A stretch of 64,000 bases of DNA, from NCBI RefSeq assembly GCF_019130065.1, contig NZ_JAHSPG010000002.1, positions 434,001 to 498,000 on the forward strand. The letters are read 5' to 3'. The translations under genes were made by a program, and so were the position numbers. Positions 42,210 through 50,612 of the stretch are shown here, in pieces (the stretch's first letter is position 1; every line of letters begins with the position of its first letter). The notes under the pieces were generated by a model. That model saw only the letters and a program-made list of their open reading frames with translations. It had not been told where the DNA came from and ran no database searches. The DNA is from Pinibacter aurantiacus. GTDB lineage: Bacteria > Bacteroidota > Bacteroidia > Chitinophagales > Chitinophagaceae.

Positions 42210-42469
42210 GAATTTTTTTTGCAATTGTAACCACTTTAGGCGCTGCCACAGGTTCATTGCGACGAAATATTTGTTTCCGTATATGAATATGAGTTATGTA
42301 GCTACAGCAAGGGCATTTTACAATACGCGTTAACAAAGCTTTAAGATGATTTTTAAGACAAATTTTTGCTCCTTATTTGGATAAATGGCGTCTTTGTCTA
42401 TTAAAACCTCCCTTTTGTAGCATCTGCCAACTTACAATACATGCGTGGACTAAGTTTGGCGAAAAAAGA

Positions 42470-43828
42470 ATGGCTTATCGCGTTAAAGGAATTAGCTGCA
42501 TGGCTATTTTGGCAGTTATTTTTGTTGCTTTTGGGTGTTCTAAAGAGCCTCAGTATATACAAACTGTTTCCCCATTCGACAATCCGTACCTTGCCCAGAT
42601 CGATACCTTCACTGCTCATTATGAAATAGAAAGGGTCGATTCTTTCCAAACTTCTGGTTCGAATCAACTAATTGTTGGTTATAATAAAGATACTGCTTTC
42701 GGTACGATAAGCAGCGCATCTTATTTCAGACTTAATATGCCAAGCGTGGCTGCCGGAACAATAGGAACAATAACACAAGGATACGATTCTTTGTTTTTGA
42801 TCCTTAAGCCTAACCGTGCCCATTACGGAGATACTAACGCTGTAATAAACATAAATGTTCAGAGAGTTTCCGAAGATATTACGAAACCCTTACAGAGTAC
42901 CAGTGACTTTCTTACTTTCTACAACAAGGATAAATTTGCTACCGAAGCTGGCTATCTTGGAAGCGTAACACAAACTTTAAGACCAAACACTTCGGACACG
43001 ATACGAATTAAGCTCAGTGATGCACTCGGGCAACAGCTTTTTAATTTTTATAAAACAAACGCGCAGGAAATTACTACTAATGATTACTTCCAGGCGTGGT
43101 TTAAAGGGCTCAGGTTGTCTTCTGACAGCGCAACGACAAACGTGTTGTACGGCTTTGGAGCAACTACTGCGGCAATGCGTTTTTACTACCATGATGATAA
43201 CGGCCAAAAAGTAGCAAAATCAGTTGATTTTACTGTTGCTACCTCTCCTTATCAGTTTAACAGCATTTACGGAAATACCGCAACGAGTACGTACCTCAAA
43301 AATCTTACACCGGGCAAAACGTTCACTTCAGACCAGCTTAATCATAATTTTTACATTAATTCCTTCATGGGGATAAGAACAAAAATCAGCTTCCCAACGG
43401 TGAAGAATATTGAGAAACTGTCTGATTTCGTGAAAGTAGTAACGGCAAATCTTGAATTATACCCTCTCTTATACAGCTACGATGATGTAAAATATCCGTT
43501 GTTCCCTGCTTTATATATGTTCTACGAAAATATTGATCTCTCATTTTCCGGACCACTTTCAAACAGCAACGGAACAGGAGCTCAATCTGGTAGTTTATTT
43601 ATAGATAGAGAAAATCAAACAAATACAAGATATACTTACGATGTGACCAATTATATTCTGGGAGAACAAATTGCCAGTCAGGTGACCACTCGTAAGCTTT
43701 TACCATGGGCAGGTAACACGCCGGGAGATCTTTCTTTTAACAGAATGATAGGAGTAGATGGAACGTTAAATCAAAATAAACAGAAATCTCCCCTTACTTT
43801 GCAATTGCTAATCTATAAACAGAAATAA
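42470..43828 (+). CDS. DUF4270 lipoprotein
   Basis: 452 residues from ATG 42470, which gives a lipobox at Cys23 (VAFGC) and has GAAAAAAGA just before it; the frame is open 93 bases further but that part is not signal-like. The DUF4270 pattern is visible: QTVSPFDNPYLAQIDTFTAHYEI, NQLIVGYNKDTAFGTISSASYFRL, DSLFLILKPN, FQAWFKGLRL, YLKNLTPGKTF. Function unknown; the family is nearly confined to Bacteroidota. It is followed 29 bases later by an outer-membrane protein gene, so the pair is probably an operon. Confidence 0.85.
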   Translation: MAYRVKGISCMAILAVIFVAFGCSKEPQYIQTVSPFDNPYLAQIDTFTAHYEIERVDSFQTSGSNQLIVGYNKDTAFGTISSASYFRLNMPSVAAGTIGTITQGYDSLFLILKPNRAHYGDTNAVININVQRVSEDITKPLQSTSDFLTFYNKDKFATEAGYLGSVTQTLRPNTSDTIRIKLSDALGQQLFNFYKTNAQEITTNDYFQAWFKGLRLSSDSATTNVLYGFGATTAAMRFYYHDDNGQKVAKSVDFTVATSPYQFNSIYGNTATSTYLKNLTPGKTFTSDQLNHNFYINSFMGIRTKISFPTVKNIEKLSDFVKVVTANLELYPLLYSYDDVKYPLFPALYMFYENIDLSFSGPLSNSNGTGAQSGSLFIDRENQTNTRYTYDVTNYILGEQIASQVTTRKLLPWAGNTPGDLSFNRMIGVDGTLNQNKQKSPLTLQLLIYKQK

Positions 43829-43857
43829 ACAGTTCGTATAACATTATAAAAACTTAC

Positions 43858-45108
43858 ATGAAAAGGAGAACTATTAAATTACTATCTGCCTCTGTTATAA
43901 TGCTTACTGCTGTACAAGTGAGTGAAGCCCAAAAAGGGATCAACTCTATTTATTCTGCATATGGTTTAGGCGATTACTACATAAGGGACAACAATGCTTA
44001 CTATGGCATGGGCCAGCTAGGCGTTGCGATGAAGTCTGATAAAACGATCAATGACCTGAATCCCGCTTCATATAGTTCGATTAGTGCGGGGCGTTTGATG
44101 TTTGATGTTTCTTTTGGCGGAAGTTCCGTTCAATATATCAATGAAAGAGAGCGTCATACAGCCGGCGACTTTACTTTTAGAAGGGCCGCTCTTGGGCTGA
44201 ACCTCATTAACAATGTGGGAACTGTTATTGGCCTTAGACGTTATACAGATGTAAACTATTTGACGGTTGGGACGAAAACAATTGAAGGTTCTACGTCTAC
44301 AATACCTATCAACATTGAAGGAACCGGAGGGCTGAACCAATTTTATTTTGGAAACAGCATTTTGATCAAAAAACATTTGTCATTGGGTATCACCGCTGGT
44401 TACCTGTTTGGATCTGTAAATCAGAAACAAACGGCTTCTGTTCCTGCTGCAGTATTCAATTTTGTAAACAATACATACTACAACAACTTCACGGTGAACG
44501 CAGGTGCTCAGTACCAGTTCAACACTAAAAACCTGTTGTGGACCTTAGGTGCATTTTACCAGCCGGAAATAAATCTTAAAACGCTTGCCGACCAGTATGT
44601 GACTGGGCCTAACGATGTTCAGATCGTGGCAGATAAAACTGTTGATGGACGCTTTAAGTTCCCATCAATCTATGGTGGTGGTATATCAATGCAGAACACT
44701 AAACTGAAACTGGGTGTTGACTACATTCAACATAACTGGAAGGCTACAGGCTACAGCGGCAACGGGTTTGAATCTACCAATGCGCAGAGCTTTGCAGCGG
44801 GAGGTAGCTGGTCACTTACGCGCCACACTAAGTGGGGTGACAGACCAGGTCTGTCACTGTATGCAGGTTATATTAATGAACTTTCATACCTTATTATCCA
44901 GGGACAAAAAATACAATCCAACTCTGTAACACTTGGTTTCTCTGTGCCTGCAGGTGCCGGCTATAATTACTATGGTTACAGCGCAGGAATTAAGATCGGT
45001 ACAAGAGGACAAGGTACATATCCTTTAGTAAAAGAAAACTACATACAGTTTTGTCTGAACGTGTCTTTAAGCACGATCATGATGAGAGGTGGTAGAAAAT
45101 ACGACTAG
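43858..45108 (+). CDS. Putative outer-membrane beta-barrel protein
   Basis: 416 residues. Signal peptide MKRRTIKLLSASVIMLTAVQVSEAQ. The rest is a regular pattern of amphipathic strands: SIYSAYGLGDYYIRDNNAYYG, LNPASYSSISAGRLMFDVSF, LSLGITAGYLFGSVNQKQ, NAGAQYQFNTKNLLWTLGAFYQP, SVTLGFSVPAGAGYNYYGYSAG. It resembles FadL-like or PorV/PorP-type barrels but I cannot name a family. It pairs with the DUF4270 gene upstream, so the lipoprotein may be its partner. A strong terminator follows. Confidence 0.75.
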   Translation: MKRRTIKLLSASVIMLTAVQVSEAQKGINSIYSAYGLGDYYIRDNNAYYGMGQLGVAMKSDKTINDLNPASYSSISAGRLMFDVSFGGSSVQYINERERHTAGDFTFRRAALGLNLINNVGTVIGLRRYTDVNYLTVGTKTIEGSTSTIPINIEGTGGLNQFYFGNSILIKKHLSLGITAGYLFGSVNQKQTASVPAAVFNFVNNTYYNNFTVNAGAQYQFNTKNLLWTLGAFYQPEINLKTLADQYVTGPNDVQIVADKTVDGRFKFPSIYGGGISMQNTKLKLGVDYIQHNWKATGYSGNGFESTNAQSFAAGGSWSLTRHTKWGDRPGLSLYAGYINELSYLIIQGQKIQSNSVTLGFSVPAGAGYNYYGYSAGIKIGTRGQGTYPLVKENYIQFCLNVSLSTIMMRGGRKYD

Positions 45109-45126
45109 AGAGATTCTAAAATATTT

Positions 45127-45160
45127 AAAAAGCGCGTCTGGAATCAGGCGCGCTTTTTTT
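45127..45160 (+). terminator. Terminator of the DUF4270 operon
   Basis: AAAAGCGCG plus CTG (with one G:U) pair with CAG plus CGCGCTTTT, about 13 bp, followed by seven T. Confidence 0.9.
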
Positions 45161-45162
45161 AT

Positions 45163-45257
45163 TAACTGAATACTGAATAACTGTGTGTTCGCTGCTCATA
45201 GAGCAAGATCGAAAATCAAGCACTCAGTTATTCAGTTACTCAGTTATTCAATTATTC
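45163..45257. repeat. Inverted repeat of ACTCAGTTATTCAG units before batA end
   Basis: TAACTGAATACTGAATAACTG (45163-45183) faces CACTCAGTTATTCAG, GTTACTCAG, TTATTCAA at 45221-45257. Same unit as the elements at 15464 and 24049. The right arm ends two bases before the batA stop codon. Confidence 0.7.
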
Positions 45258-45259
45258 GT

Positions 45260-46267
45260 CTAAGGAAACTTTCTCAAAATTGTATAACGCAAAATCAATT
45301 CGAGCAGTAAAAGCGCCGCGGCTGCTATTGCCAGGGGATAGAACTTTTCGGTGAAGCGGTGAATAGCGGTTACTTCTATTTTCGATTTTTCCAGTTTGTC
45401 GATTTCGCTGTAAATGTTTTTGAGGCTTTCGTTGTCTTTTGCCCTGAAATATTGGCCACCGGTTTCTGTTGCTATTTGGTGCAGCAATTTTTCATCGATG
45501 TTCACTTTTTCTTTCTGTGTAATTACTTCGCCGGACATTGTTTGCATAGGCACCGGCGCATAGCCTTCTGTACCTACGCCAATTGTGTATACACGCACGC
45601 CTACAGATTTTGCAATTTCTTTTGCAGTAAGCGGTGGAATTTGGCCGCCGTTGTTTTCCCCATCGGTAAGCAATATGACTACCTTGCTTTTAGAAGTGGC
45701 TGATCTTAATCTGTCAACACTAGTGGCAAGACCTGAACCGATAGCAGTTCCATCTTCCAGTATACCACTGTTAATATTGTATAGTTGCGATTTCAATACT
45801 CCGGCATCGGTTGTGAGCGGGCACACGGTAAAGCTTTCGCCGGAAAAAATAACAATACCAATGCGATCAGTTGGACGGCTGTCAATAAAGTCTGCAGCCA
45901 CAGCTTTAGCGGCTTCCAACCTGTTGGGCGTGAAATCCTGCGCCAGCATACTTCCACTTACATCAATCGCTAAAATAATATCAACGCCTTCTCCGGTTAC
46001 ACGAGATTCGTCATTGCGAGTTTGGGGTCTTGCTAATGCAAGAATTAAGCATATGAATGCCAAACAACGCAATGCAAAAGGAACATGTCGCAAAGTTGTT
46101 TTCCAGCTTTGCGCTCCTTTTAGTTGCCGCAAAGAAGAAATAGGCATGCTGCTTTGAACTGCCGCATTTCTCTTTAAGTACCAGAAAATAAGAAAGGGTA
46201 CTATGAGAAGCGCAGGCAACACAAACGGGTATGCAAAAGCGATATTTTCGAAATAGTTTAAAACCAA
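45260..46267 (-). CDS. batA: VWA-domain protein BatA
   Basis: 335 residues. N-terminal membrane segment FAYPFVLPALLIVPFLIFWYL, a von Willebrand A domain with MIDAS motif IDVSGSMLAQDFTPNR (about residues 98-113) and later TDGENNGGQIPP, and a C-terminal membrane segment (AIAAAALLLLELILRYTIL). Bat proteins ('Bacteroides aerotolerance') act with MoxR ATPases in envelope protein maturation or stress tolerance. The start is a TTG at 46267, ten bases behind the previous gene. batB, batC and batE do not follow: the operon ends here. Confidence 0.88.
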   Translation of the reverse strand: MVLNYFENIAFAYPFVLPALLIVPFLIFWYLKRNAAVQSSMPISSLRQLKGAQSWKTTLRHVPFALRCLAFICLILALARPQTRNDESRVTGEGVDIILAIDVSGSMLAQDFTPNRLEAAKAVAADFIDSRPTDRIGIVIFSGESFTVCPLTTDAGVLKSQLYNINSGILEDGTAIGSGLATSVDRLRSATSKSKVVILLTDGENNGGQIPPLTAKEIAKSVGVRVYTIGVGTEGYAPVPMQTMSGEVITQKEKVNIDEKLLHQIATETGGQYFRAKDNESLKNIYSEIDKLEKSKIEVTAIHRFTEKFYPLAIAAAALLLLELILRYTILRKFP

Positions 46268-46277
46268 AACCTGTTGT

Positions 46278-47210
46278 TTAATTGTTTTTTAAAATGCCAT
46301 CAAGTGACTGAAGGCTTTTTTTAGTTGTTTCAAACGCTACACTGTTTTCCTCGAACGATGGAATGTATTTAGCAAATTTTACCGCATCTGTCATGCGCAA
46401 CTGTTGTGCAAAGTCGAGCTTTTCATTTTGCGGCAAATCCGTGCGGGATAACTGTTGTACCAGCTCGTCATTTGTTTTTTTGCGCGCTGCCCAACTGGTT
46501 TTTCTCCACCAGAATTGGCGAACAATATCATTAAGCACGGTGTAATAATTCTTAACATCAGGGCCGCTTTGCAAAGGCTGTTTTTGCAGTTGCTGCAAGG
46601 CTTCCAGGGCTTCCTGCAAAGGCGAGAGTTTGGAATCGGAGAAAGTGTTTGGCGAAGGCTTGTATTTTCTTACTTTTTTACGCAGGAAATAAATGGTGAG
46701 CACGAGAGCAATCAGCGCAATGCCGGCGATAAACCAGTTAATGTATTTTAAATAAGGATTGTCTACTACAATAATGTCTTTGATATCATGATAATCCTGT
46801 TTTGGATCAAACGCAGAGTAATCAACATTAACAGAGATGGAATCTGTCAGGGTTTCTCTATCGTCAACCCTTAGGGGCAATTGGGGAATGCTCCACCGGC
46901 CGGAATCAAAACTTGTAATGGTAATCAGCTGGCGAAATGCTTTGCCATCCTGTGTTGTAACGGTATCAATTTTTCCTTTGTCAATAAATTCGAAATGAGG
47001 AAGGCTGTCTAAAGGAAACCAGTCGACGTTTACCCCTAAAGGAACAGTCGCCTCGAGTACCAATTGTATGGGCTGGCCAATTAAAATATAGGAACTGTCT
47101 ATACTCGCCTTTACTGAAACGGATTGCGCGGTTGCAAATTGAAAAGATAAGGTCATTAATACCAGTGAAACAATATAATTCGCCTTTTTAGTCATCAATC
47201 CGTTTGTCAT
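46278..47210 (-). CDS. BatD-like membrane protein
   Basis: 310 residues. Signal segment then Ig-like beta domain (SVKASIDSSYILIGQPIQLVLEA, LPLRVDDRETLTDSISVNVDY), one membrane helix (YINWFIAGIALIALVLTIYFL, about 180-200) and a helical cytoplasmic part with KYKPSPNTFSDSKLSPLQEALEAL. It fits the short BatD-like protein encoded between DUF58 and BatA genes in this phylum. Two ATGs are possible (47210 or 47195). Sits between DUF58 and batA in one operon; 242 bases of repeats separate it from DUF58. Confidence 0.7.
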   Translation of the reverse strand: MTNGLMTKKANYIVSLVLMTLSFQFATAQSVSVKASIDSSYILIGQPIQLVLEATVPLGVNVDWFPLDSLPHFEFIDKGKIDTVTTQDGKAFRQLITITSFDSGRWSIPQLPLRVDDRETLTDSISVNVDYSAFDPKQDYHDIKDIIVVDNPYLKYINWFIAGIALIALVLTIYFLRKKVRKYKPSPNTFSDSKLSPLQEALEALQQLQKQPLQSGPDVKNYYTVLNDIVRQFWWRKTSWAARKKTNDELVQQLSRTDLPQNEKLDFAQQLRMTDAVKFAKYIPSFEENSVAFETTKKSLQSLDGILKNN

Positions 47211-47452
47211 TTAGTTATTTACGATTAGAGCCCTAATGTTTAATACTATGCCAATGCGAAGTCAAAAGGGAAAAAGTCAAAATTAAAAAGCTGTGAATGC
47301 AGGTTTGCCGACGGTTTGTTCAAGCAAAGACCATTGTCAAAAACATCATTCTCAATTTTCCATGTTCAAGGGCGAATGCGATTCGCCCCTACATTTTCAA
47401 TTTTCCACTTTCCCCGCCTGCCTGATGCAGTCGGGCAGGAATTTTCAATTAA
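47211..47452. repeat. Gap within the bat/moxR operon with two hairpins
   Basis: GGGCGAAT-gcg-ATTCGCCC at 47370-47388 (8 bp, with one extra GC-rich pair outside) and CCTGCC/GGGCAGG near 47411-47432. Both are in CATTTTCAATTTTCC-type low-complexity DNA. The first stem lies in the family GGGGCGAATxxATTCGCCCC, a common-looking intergenic type. The gap interrupts the operon but has no clear terminator T-run. Confidence 0.6.
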
Positions 47453-48322
47453 TTAACTTCTTCCGATAAAAAATTTCTGCAGCACCTTCACATAATCCTC
47501 GTCTGTACGAATATGCAGAAGATCGCTGCCGGCCTTTGTAAAAATGTTTTTACAGATTTCCGTATGTTCAAAAAACGCCTGCTCATACTGCTGGCGCGTT
47601 AAGAAATCTGACGAGTCGATCCATTTGGTGGCGCCGGTTTCAGAATCCTGCACTTGCATCAGGCCAATTGGCGGCAGCTGCATATCCATTTTGTCATATA
47701 TCTTAATGCCGACCACATCATGTTTTTTGCCCGCTACTTTTAATGCATCTTCGAAGCCTGTATCTATAAAGTCGCTTAAAATAAACACGATACTTCTTTG
47801 CCTTGTGCTGTTGTTGAGATAACGCAGGGCGGTTGTAAGGCTCGTGCCTTTTCTTTTTGCTGCAAAACTTAGTAAGTGGCGCACGATGTACAATGCATGT
47901 TGTTTGCCCTTTTTCGGCGGAATATATTTTTCAATAATATCGCTAAAGAAAACAACACCTACCTTGTCATTATTATTAATGGCAGAAAAAGCAAGCACAG
48001 CGCCAATTTCCGTTACCATATCTTTCTTACGGCCATGAACGGTCCCGAAAGCTGAACTGGCGCTGTCATCTACCAGTAATAAAACTGAAAGCTCGCGTTC
48101 TTCTTCAAAAAGTTTACTGAAAGGGTGGTTGAACCGGGCACTCACATTCCAGTCGATGAAACGGATATCATCACCCGCTGCATACTCACGCACTTCACGA
48201 AAGCTCATACCGCGGCCCTTAAAAGCAGAGTGATACTCACCCGTAAATATATGCTGGGTGAGCTTCTTGCTTTTTATTTCAAGCTCTTTTACTTTTTTTA
48301 ATATTTCCGCTGTTGTAAGCAT
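47453..48322 (-). CDS. DUF58 protein of the MoxR/Bat cluster
   Basis: 289 residues. DUF58 signature GRGMSFREVREYAAGDDIRFIDWNVSARF (about 35-64), followed by a VWA-like domain: LSVLLLVDDSASSAFG with the metal-site Asp-x-Ser, and SIVFILSDFIDTGF. Cytoplasmic partner of MoxR ATPase. Follows moxR by 72 bases. Confidence 0.9.
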   Translation of the reverse strand: MLTTAEILKKVKELEIKSKKLTQHIFTGEYHSAFKGRGMSFREVREYAAGDDIRFIDWNVSARFNHPFSKLFEEERELSVLLLVDDSASSAFGTVHGRKKDMVTEIGAVLAFSAINNNDKVGVVFFSDIIEKYIPPKKGKQHALYIVRHLLSFAAKRKGTSLTTALRYLNNSTRQRSIVFILSDFIDTGFEDALKVAGKKHDVVGIKIYDKMDMQLPPIGLMQVQDSETGATKWIDSSDFLTRQQYEQAFFEHTEICKNIFTKAGSDLLHIRTDEDYVKVLQKFFIGRS

Positions 48323-48394
48323 GGATAGTGTTTAACGCTGAATGCCTAACGCTTAACGCCTGAAGAATTCTAATTCCTAATTTCTAATTCCTTG

Positions 48395-49396
48395 CTAAGG
48401 CACCTGAATCGCCTTCAAAATATCATCAATTACAAGCTCCACGTCGATATCTTCTGCTTCTGCTTCATATGTGAGTCCGATACGATGACGCAACACGTCT
48501 TTGGCGATGGCGCGAACATCCTCCGGAATTACATAGCCGCGTTTATTTAGAAATGCATTTGCTTTTGAAGCAAGTGCAAGGTTGATGCTGGCTCTCGGCG
48601 AACCACCATAACTAATAAGCGATTTTAATTTGCTCAGATTATATCTTTCCGGGTAACGTGTTGCAAAAACGATATCCAATATATAATGCTCCACTTTTTC
48701 GTCCATATACACCTGACGGGTAAGGTCGCGCGCCTGGAGGATTTCGCTAACGGTTACTACTGGCTGTACTTTTTCAAAGTTCAAGCCCTGCACATTTTGA
48801 CGAATGATCAGTTGCTCTTCGTCTTTTGTAGGGTAGCCAACAATCACTTTCATGATGAAGCGATCCACTTGTGCTTCCGGAAGCGCATAGGTACCTTCCT
48901 GCTCCAGCGGGTTTTGCGTTGCCAGTACAAGAAACGGTTCTTCCAGTTTGTGTGTATTATCCCCAATAGTTACCTGGCGCTCCTGCATCGCCTCCAGCAA
49001 GGCACTTTGTACTTTTGCCGGGGCACGGTTAATTTCATCTGCAAGGATAAAATTGGCGAAAATGGGGCCTTTTCTTACGATAAAGTCATTTCGCTGCTGG
49101 TTATATATCATTGTCCCGATCACGTCGGCGGGCAAAAGATCTGGAGTAAACTGAATACGGCTGAATTTTGCCTGTATGGCCTGGGCCAGCGACTTAATGG
49201 TAAGGGTTTTCGCCAGGCCGGGCACCCCTTCCAGCAACACGTGGCCATTGCTAAGCAAACCGATCAATAACCTGTCGAGCATATATTGCTGCCCTACTAT
49301 CACTCTTCCCACTTCGTCACGAAGGCGATCGATAAAAATCCCCTGGTATTGTATTTTTTCGTTTAGCTGTCTTATATCTTCCGCAGTTTGTAGCAT
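48395..49396 (-). CDS. MoxR-family AAA+ ATPase
   Basis: 333 residues. Walker A GVPGLAKTLTIK (about residues 57-68), Walker B NFILADEINRAPAKVQSALLEAMQE (about 114-138), sensor 1 LATQNPLEQEGTYALPEAQVDRF (about 155-177) and the MoxR lid domain. Likely chaperone that prepares metal cofactors or complexes for envelope proteins with DUF58 and Bat partners. It heads the operon moxR-DUF58-batD-like-batA. Confidence 0.94.
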   Translation of the reverse strand: MLQTAEDIRQLNEKIQYQGIFIDRLRDEVGRVIVGQQYMLDRLLIGLLSNGHVLLEGVPGLAKTLTIKSLAQAIQAKFSRIQFTPDLLPADVIGTMIYNQQRNDFIVRKGPIFANFILADEINRAPAKVQSALLEAMQERQVTIGDNTHKLEEPFLVLATQNPLEQEGTYALPEAQVDRFIMKVIVGYPTKDEEQLIIRQNVQGLNFEKVQPVVTVSEILQARDLTRQVYMDEKVEHYILDIVFATRYPERYNLSKLKSLISYGGSPRASINLALASKANAFLNKRGYVIPEDVRAIAKDVLRHRIGLTYEAEAEDIDVELVIDDILKAIQVP

Positions 49397-49616
49397 AATA
49401 TAAACCTGTTAACTATGAAATAGATGATTACGCAAAATAAGAATAATCAGTTTGCAATTCTTTTGCCACACTTAAAATTTAGGAGGATACTTTGAAAGAA
49501 TTTTCTCAAAAGTGCATGATTTTCTAAGGGTTACTTCTTATTCGGGCGAAAAAAAATTACCTTTAATACAATAATCTTCTCTCAAATTAGTTTAATAACT
49601 TAAATTCTACGGCTTC

Positions 49617-50069
49617 ATGAAAAACTTCCTCTTAATCATGGCAGTGTGCGTTGTGGGTTTTGTGAGTTGTAAAAAAGATGATTCTTCTTCTACTTCAGAC
49701 ACAGATGTACTAGTGCAATCAGCCTGGAAAATTGACATAATCGGAGCAGACATTGACAAAAATGGAAGTATTGATCAAGACATTACCAGTCAATTGCCTT
49801 CCTGCTTTGTAGACAACAGCTTCAAATTTGACAAAGGAGGTACCGGTACGGTAACCGAAGGTGCAACAAAATGCAATTCGACAGATCCTGATAGTGCTCC
49901 TTTTACATGGACGCTTCAAAATAAAGTATTAAATGCAACTATTCCCGGGTTTCCAATTCCGGTGAAAGACATACAAATGCATACACTGAATTCAACTTCG
50001 ATGGAATTATGGAAGGACTCAACTCTGGGACCGGTTCCTGTAACGATCATCGTTAAGCTAAAACATTAA
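49617..50069 (+). CDS. Small lipocalin-like lipoprotein
   Basis: 150 residues. Signal with lipobox Cys18 (VGFVSC) and following KKDDSSS. The mature part, ending SAWKIDIIGADIDKNGSID... FKFDKGGTGTVTEGATKCNSTDPDSAPFTWTLQNKVLNATIPG, matches the lipocalin-like lipoproteins of this phylum (Lipocalin_4 or similar). Function unknown. It stands alone and is followed by a terminator. Confidence 0.7.
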   Translation: MKNFLLIMAVCVVGFVSCKKDDSSSTSDTDVLVQSAWKIDIIGADIDKNGSIDQDITSQLPSCFVDNSFKFDKGGTGTVTEGATKCNSTDPDSAPFTWTLQNKVLNATIPGFPIPVKDIQMHTLNSTSMELWKDSTLGPVPVTIIVKLKH

Positions 50070-50102
50070 TTACCGTTTTAATTTTGGATTTCATAAACAG
50101 TC

Positions 50103-50132
50103 AGCCGCCATTATTCTTAATGGTGGCTTTTT
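50103..50132 (+). terminator. Terminator of the lipoprotein gene
   Basis: AGCCGCCATTA (50103-50113) pairs with TAATGGTGGCT (50118-50128), 11 bp with one G:U, then TTTT. Confidence 0.88.
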
Positions 50133-50143
50133 CGTTTGCAGGA

Positions 50144-50219
50144 AGTTGTTAGTTAGTGGTTGTTAGGAGAAGTTGCCGGCTACCTAAATCTAACAACCAT
50201 CAACTACCAACTAACAACT
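50144..50219. repeat. Inverted repeat of GTTGTTAGTTGGT units
   Basis: Left arm 50144-50166 (AGTTGTTAGTTAGTGG...) and right arm 50190-50219 (CTAACAACCATC, then CTACCAACTAACAACT). The right arm has a seven-base insertion. It ends at the -7 box of the DUF3820 gene. Confidence 0.7.
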
Positions 50220-50226
50220 ACTTTTG
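50219..50226 (+). promoter_or_regulatory. -7 element (TACTTTTG) of the DUF3820 gene
   Basis: TAnnTTTG box four bases before the ATG at 50231, which implies an almost leaderless mRNA. Its first base overlaps the end of the repeat arm. No -33 TTTG. Confidence 0.55.
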
Positions 50227-50230
50227 CCGA

Positions 50231-50467
50231 ATGAACGAAAATCCGCAGCCAAACGGCGAGCTTCTCCTGGAACTGGTTAGAATGAAAATGCCCTTCGGCA
50301 AATACAAGGACCAGCTTATCTGCAATCTTCCCGAATCTTATCTTGTTTGGTTCAAATCAAAAGGATTTCCCCAAGGCAAGCTGGGCATGCTTTTGCAAAC
50401 GATGTATGAGATTAGATTGAATGGTTTGGAGGACTTGTTGAGGCCATTGAAGAACGGAAAATATTAA
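50231..50467 (+). CDS. DUF3820 family protein
   Basis: 78 residues from the ATG at 50231; the open frame reaches 75 bases further back through a repeat. The family core is clear: MKMPFGKYKDQLICNLPESYLVWFKSKGFPQGKLGMLLQTMYEI. DUF3820 is a short quorum-sensing-regulated-like family of unknown function, sometimes linked to exonuclease domains. No operon partner; a long inverted repeat follows. Confidence 0.82.
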   Translation: MNENPQPNGELLLELVRMKMPFGKYKDQLICNLPESYLVWFKSKGFPQGKLGMLLQTMYEIRLNGLEDLLRPLKNGKY

Positions 50468-50607
50468 CCGCAAATGATTTAACCGCAAAGTTCGCCAAGA
50501 AAAAAACTGAAAATTATAGTTAGACTCAAAGCGCAAAGGGAACGAAGAAAAGCTTCTTAAACTCATCTTCGTTCCCTTTGCGCAATCTTTGAGACCTCTG
50601 CGGTTAA
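50465..50607. repeat. Inverted repeat of TTAACCGCAAAG / GCGCAAAGGGAACGAAGA
   Basis: Inner arms 50531-50548 and 50566-50583 are exact over 18 bases; CTCAAAG/CTTTGAG and the outer TTAACCGCA (50465) and TGCGGTTAA (50599-50607) extend it. The left arm starts at the DUF3820 stop codon. Low-complexity runs CGCAAAG and GAACGAAGAA dominate. Sits between convergent DUF3820 and nadE genes and may terminate both. Confidence 0.8.
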
Positions 50608-50612
50608 AAAGC

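Noticed and set aside
45585-46157. 190-codon plus-strand frame inside batA
   Set aside because: Antisense to batA, whose VWA motifs are clear; no independent evidence.
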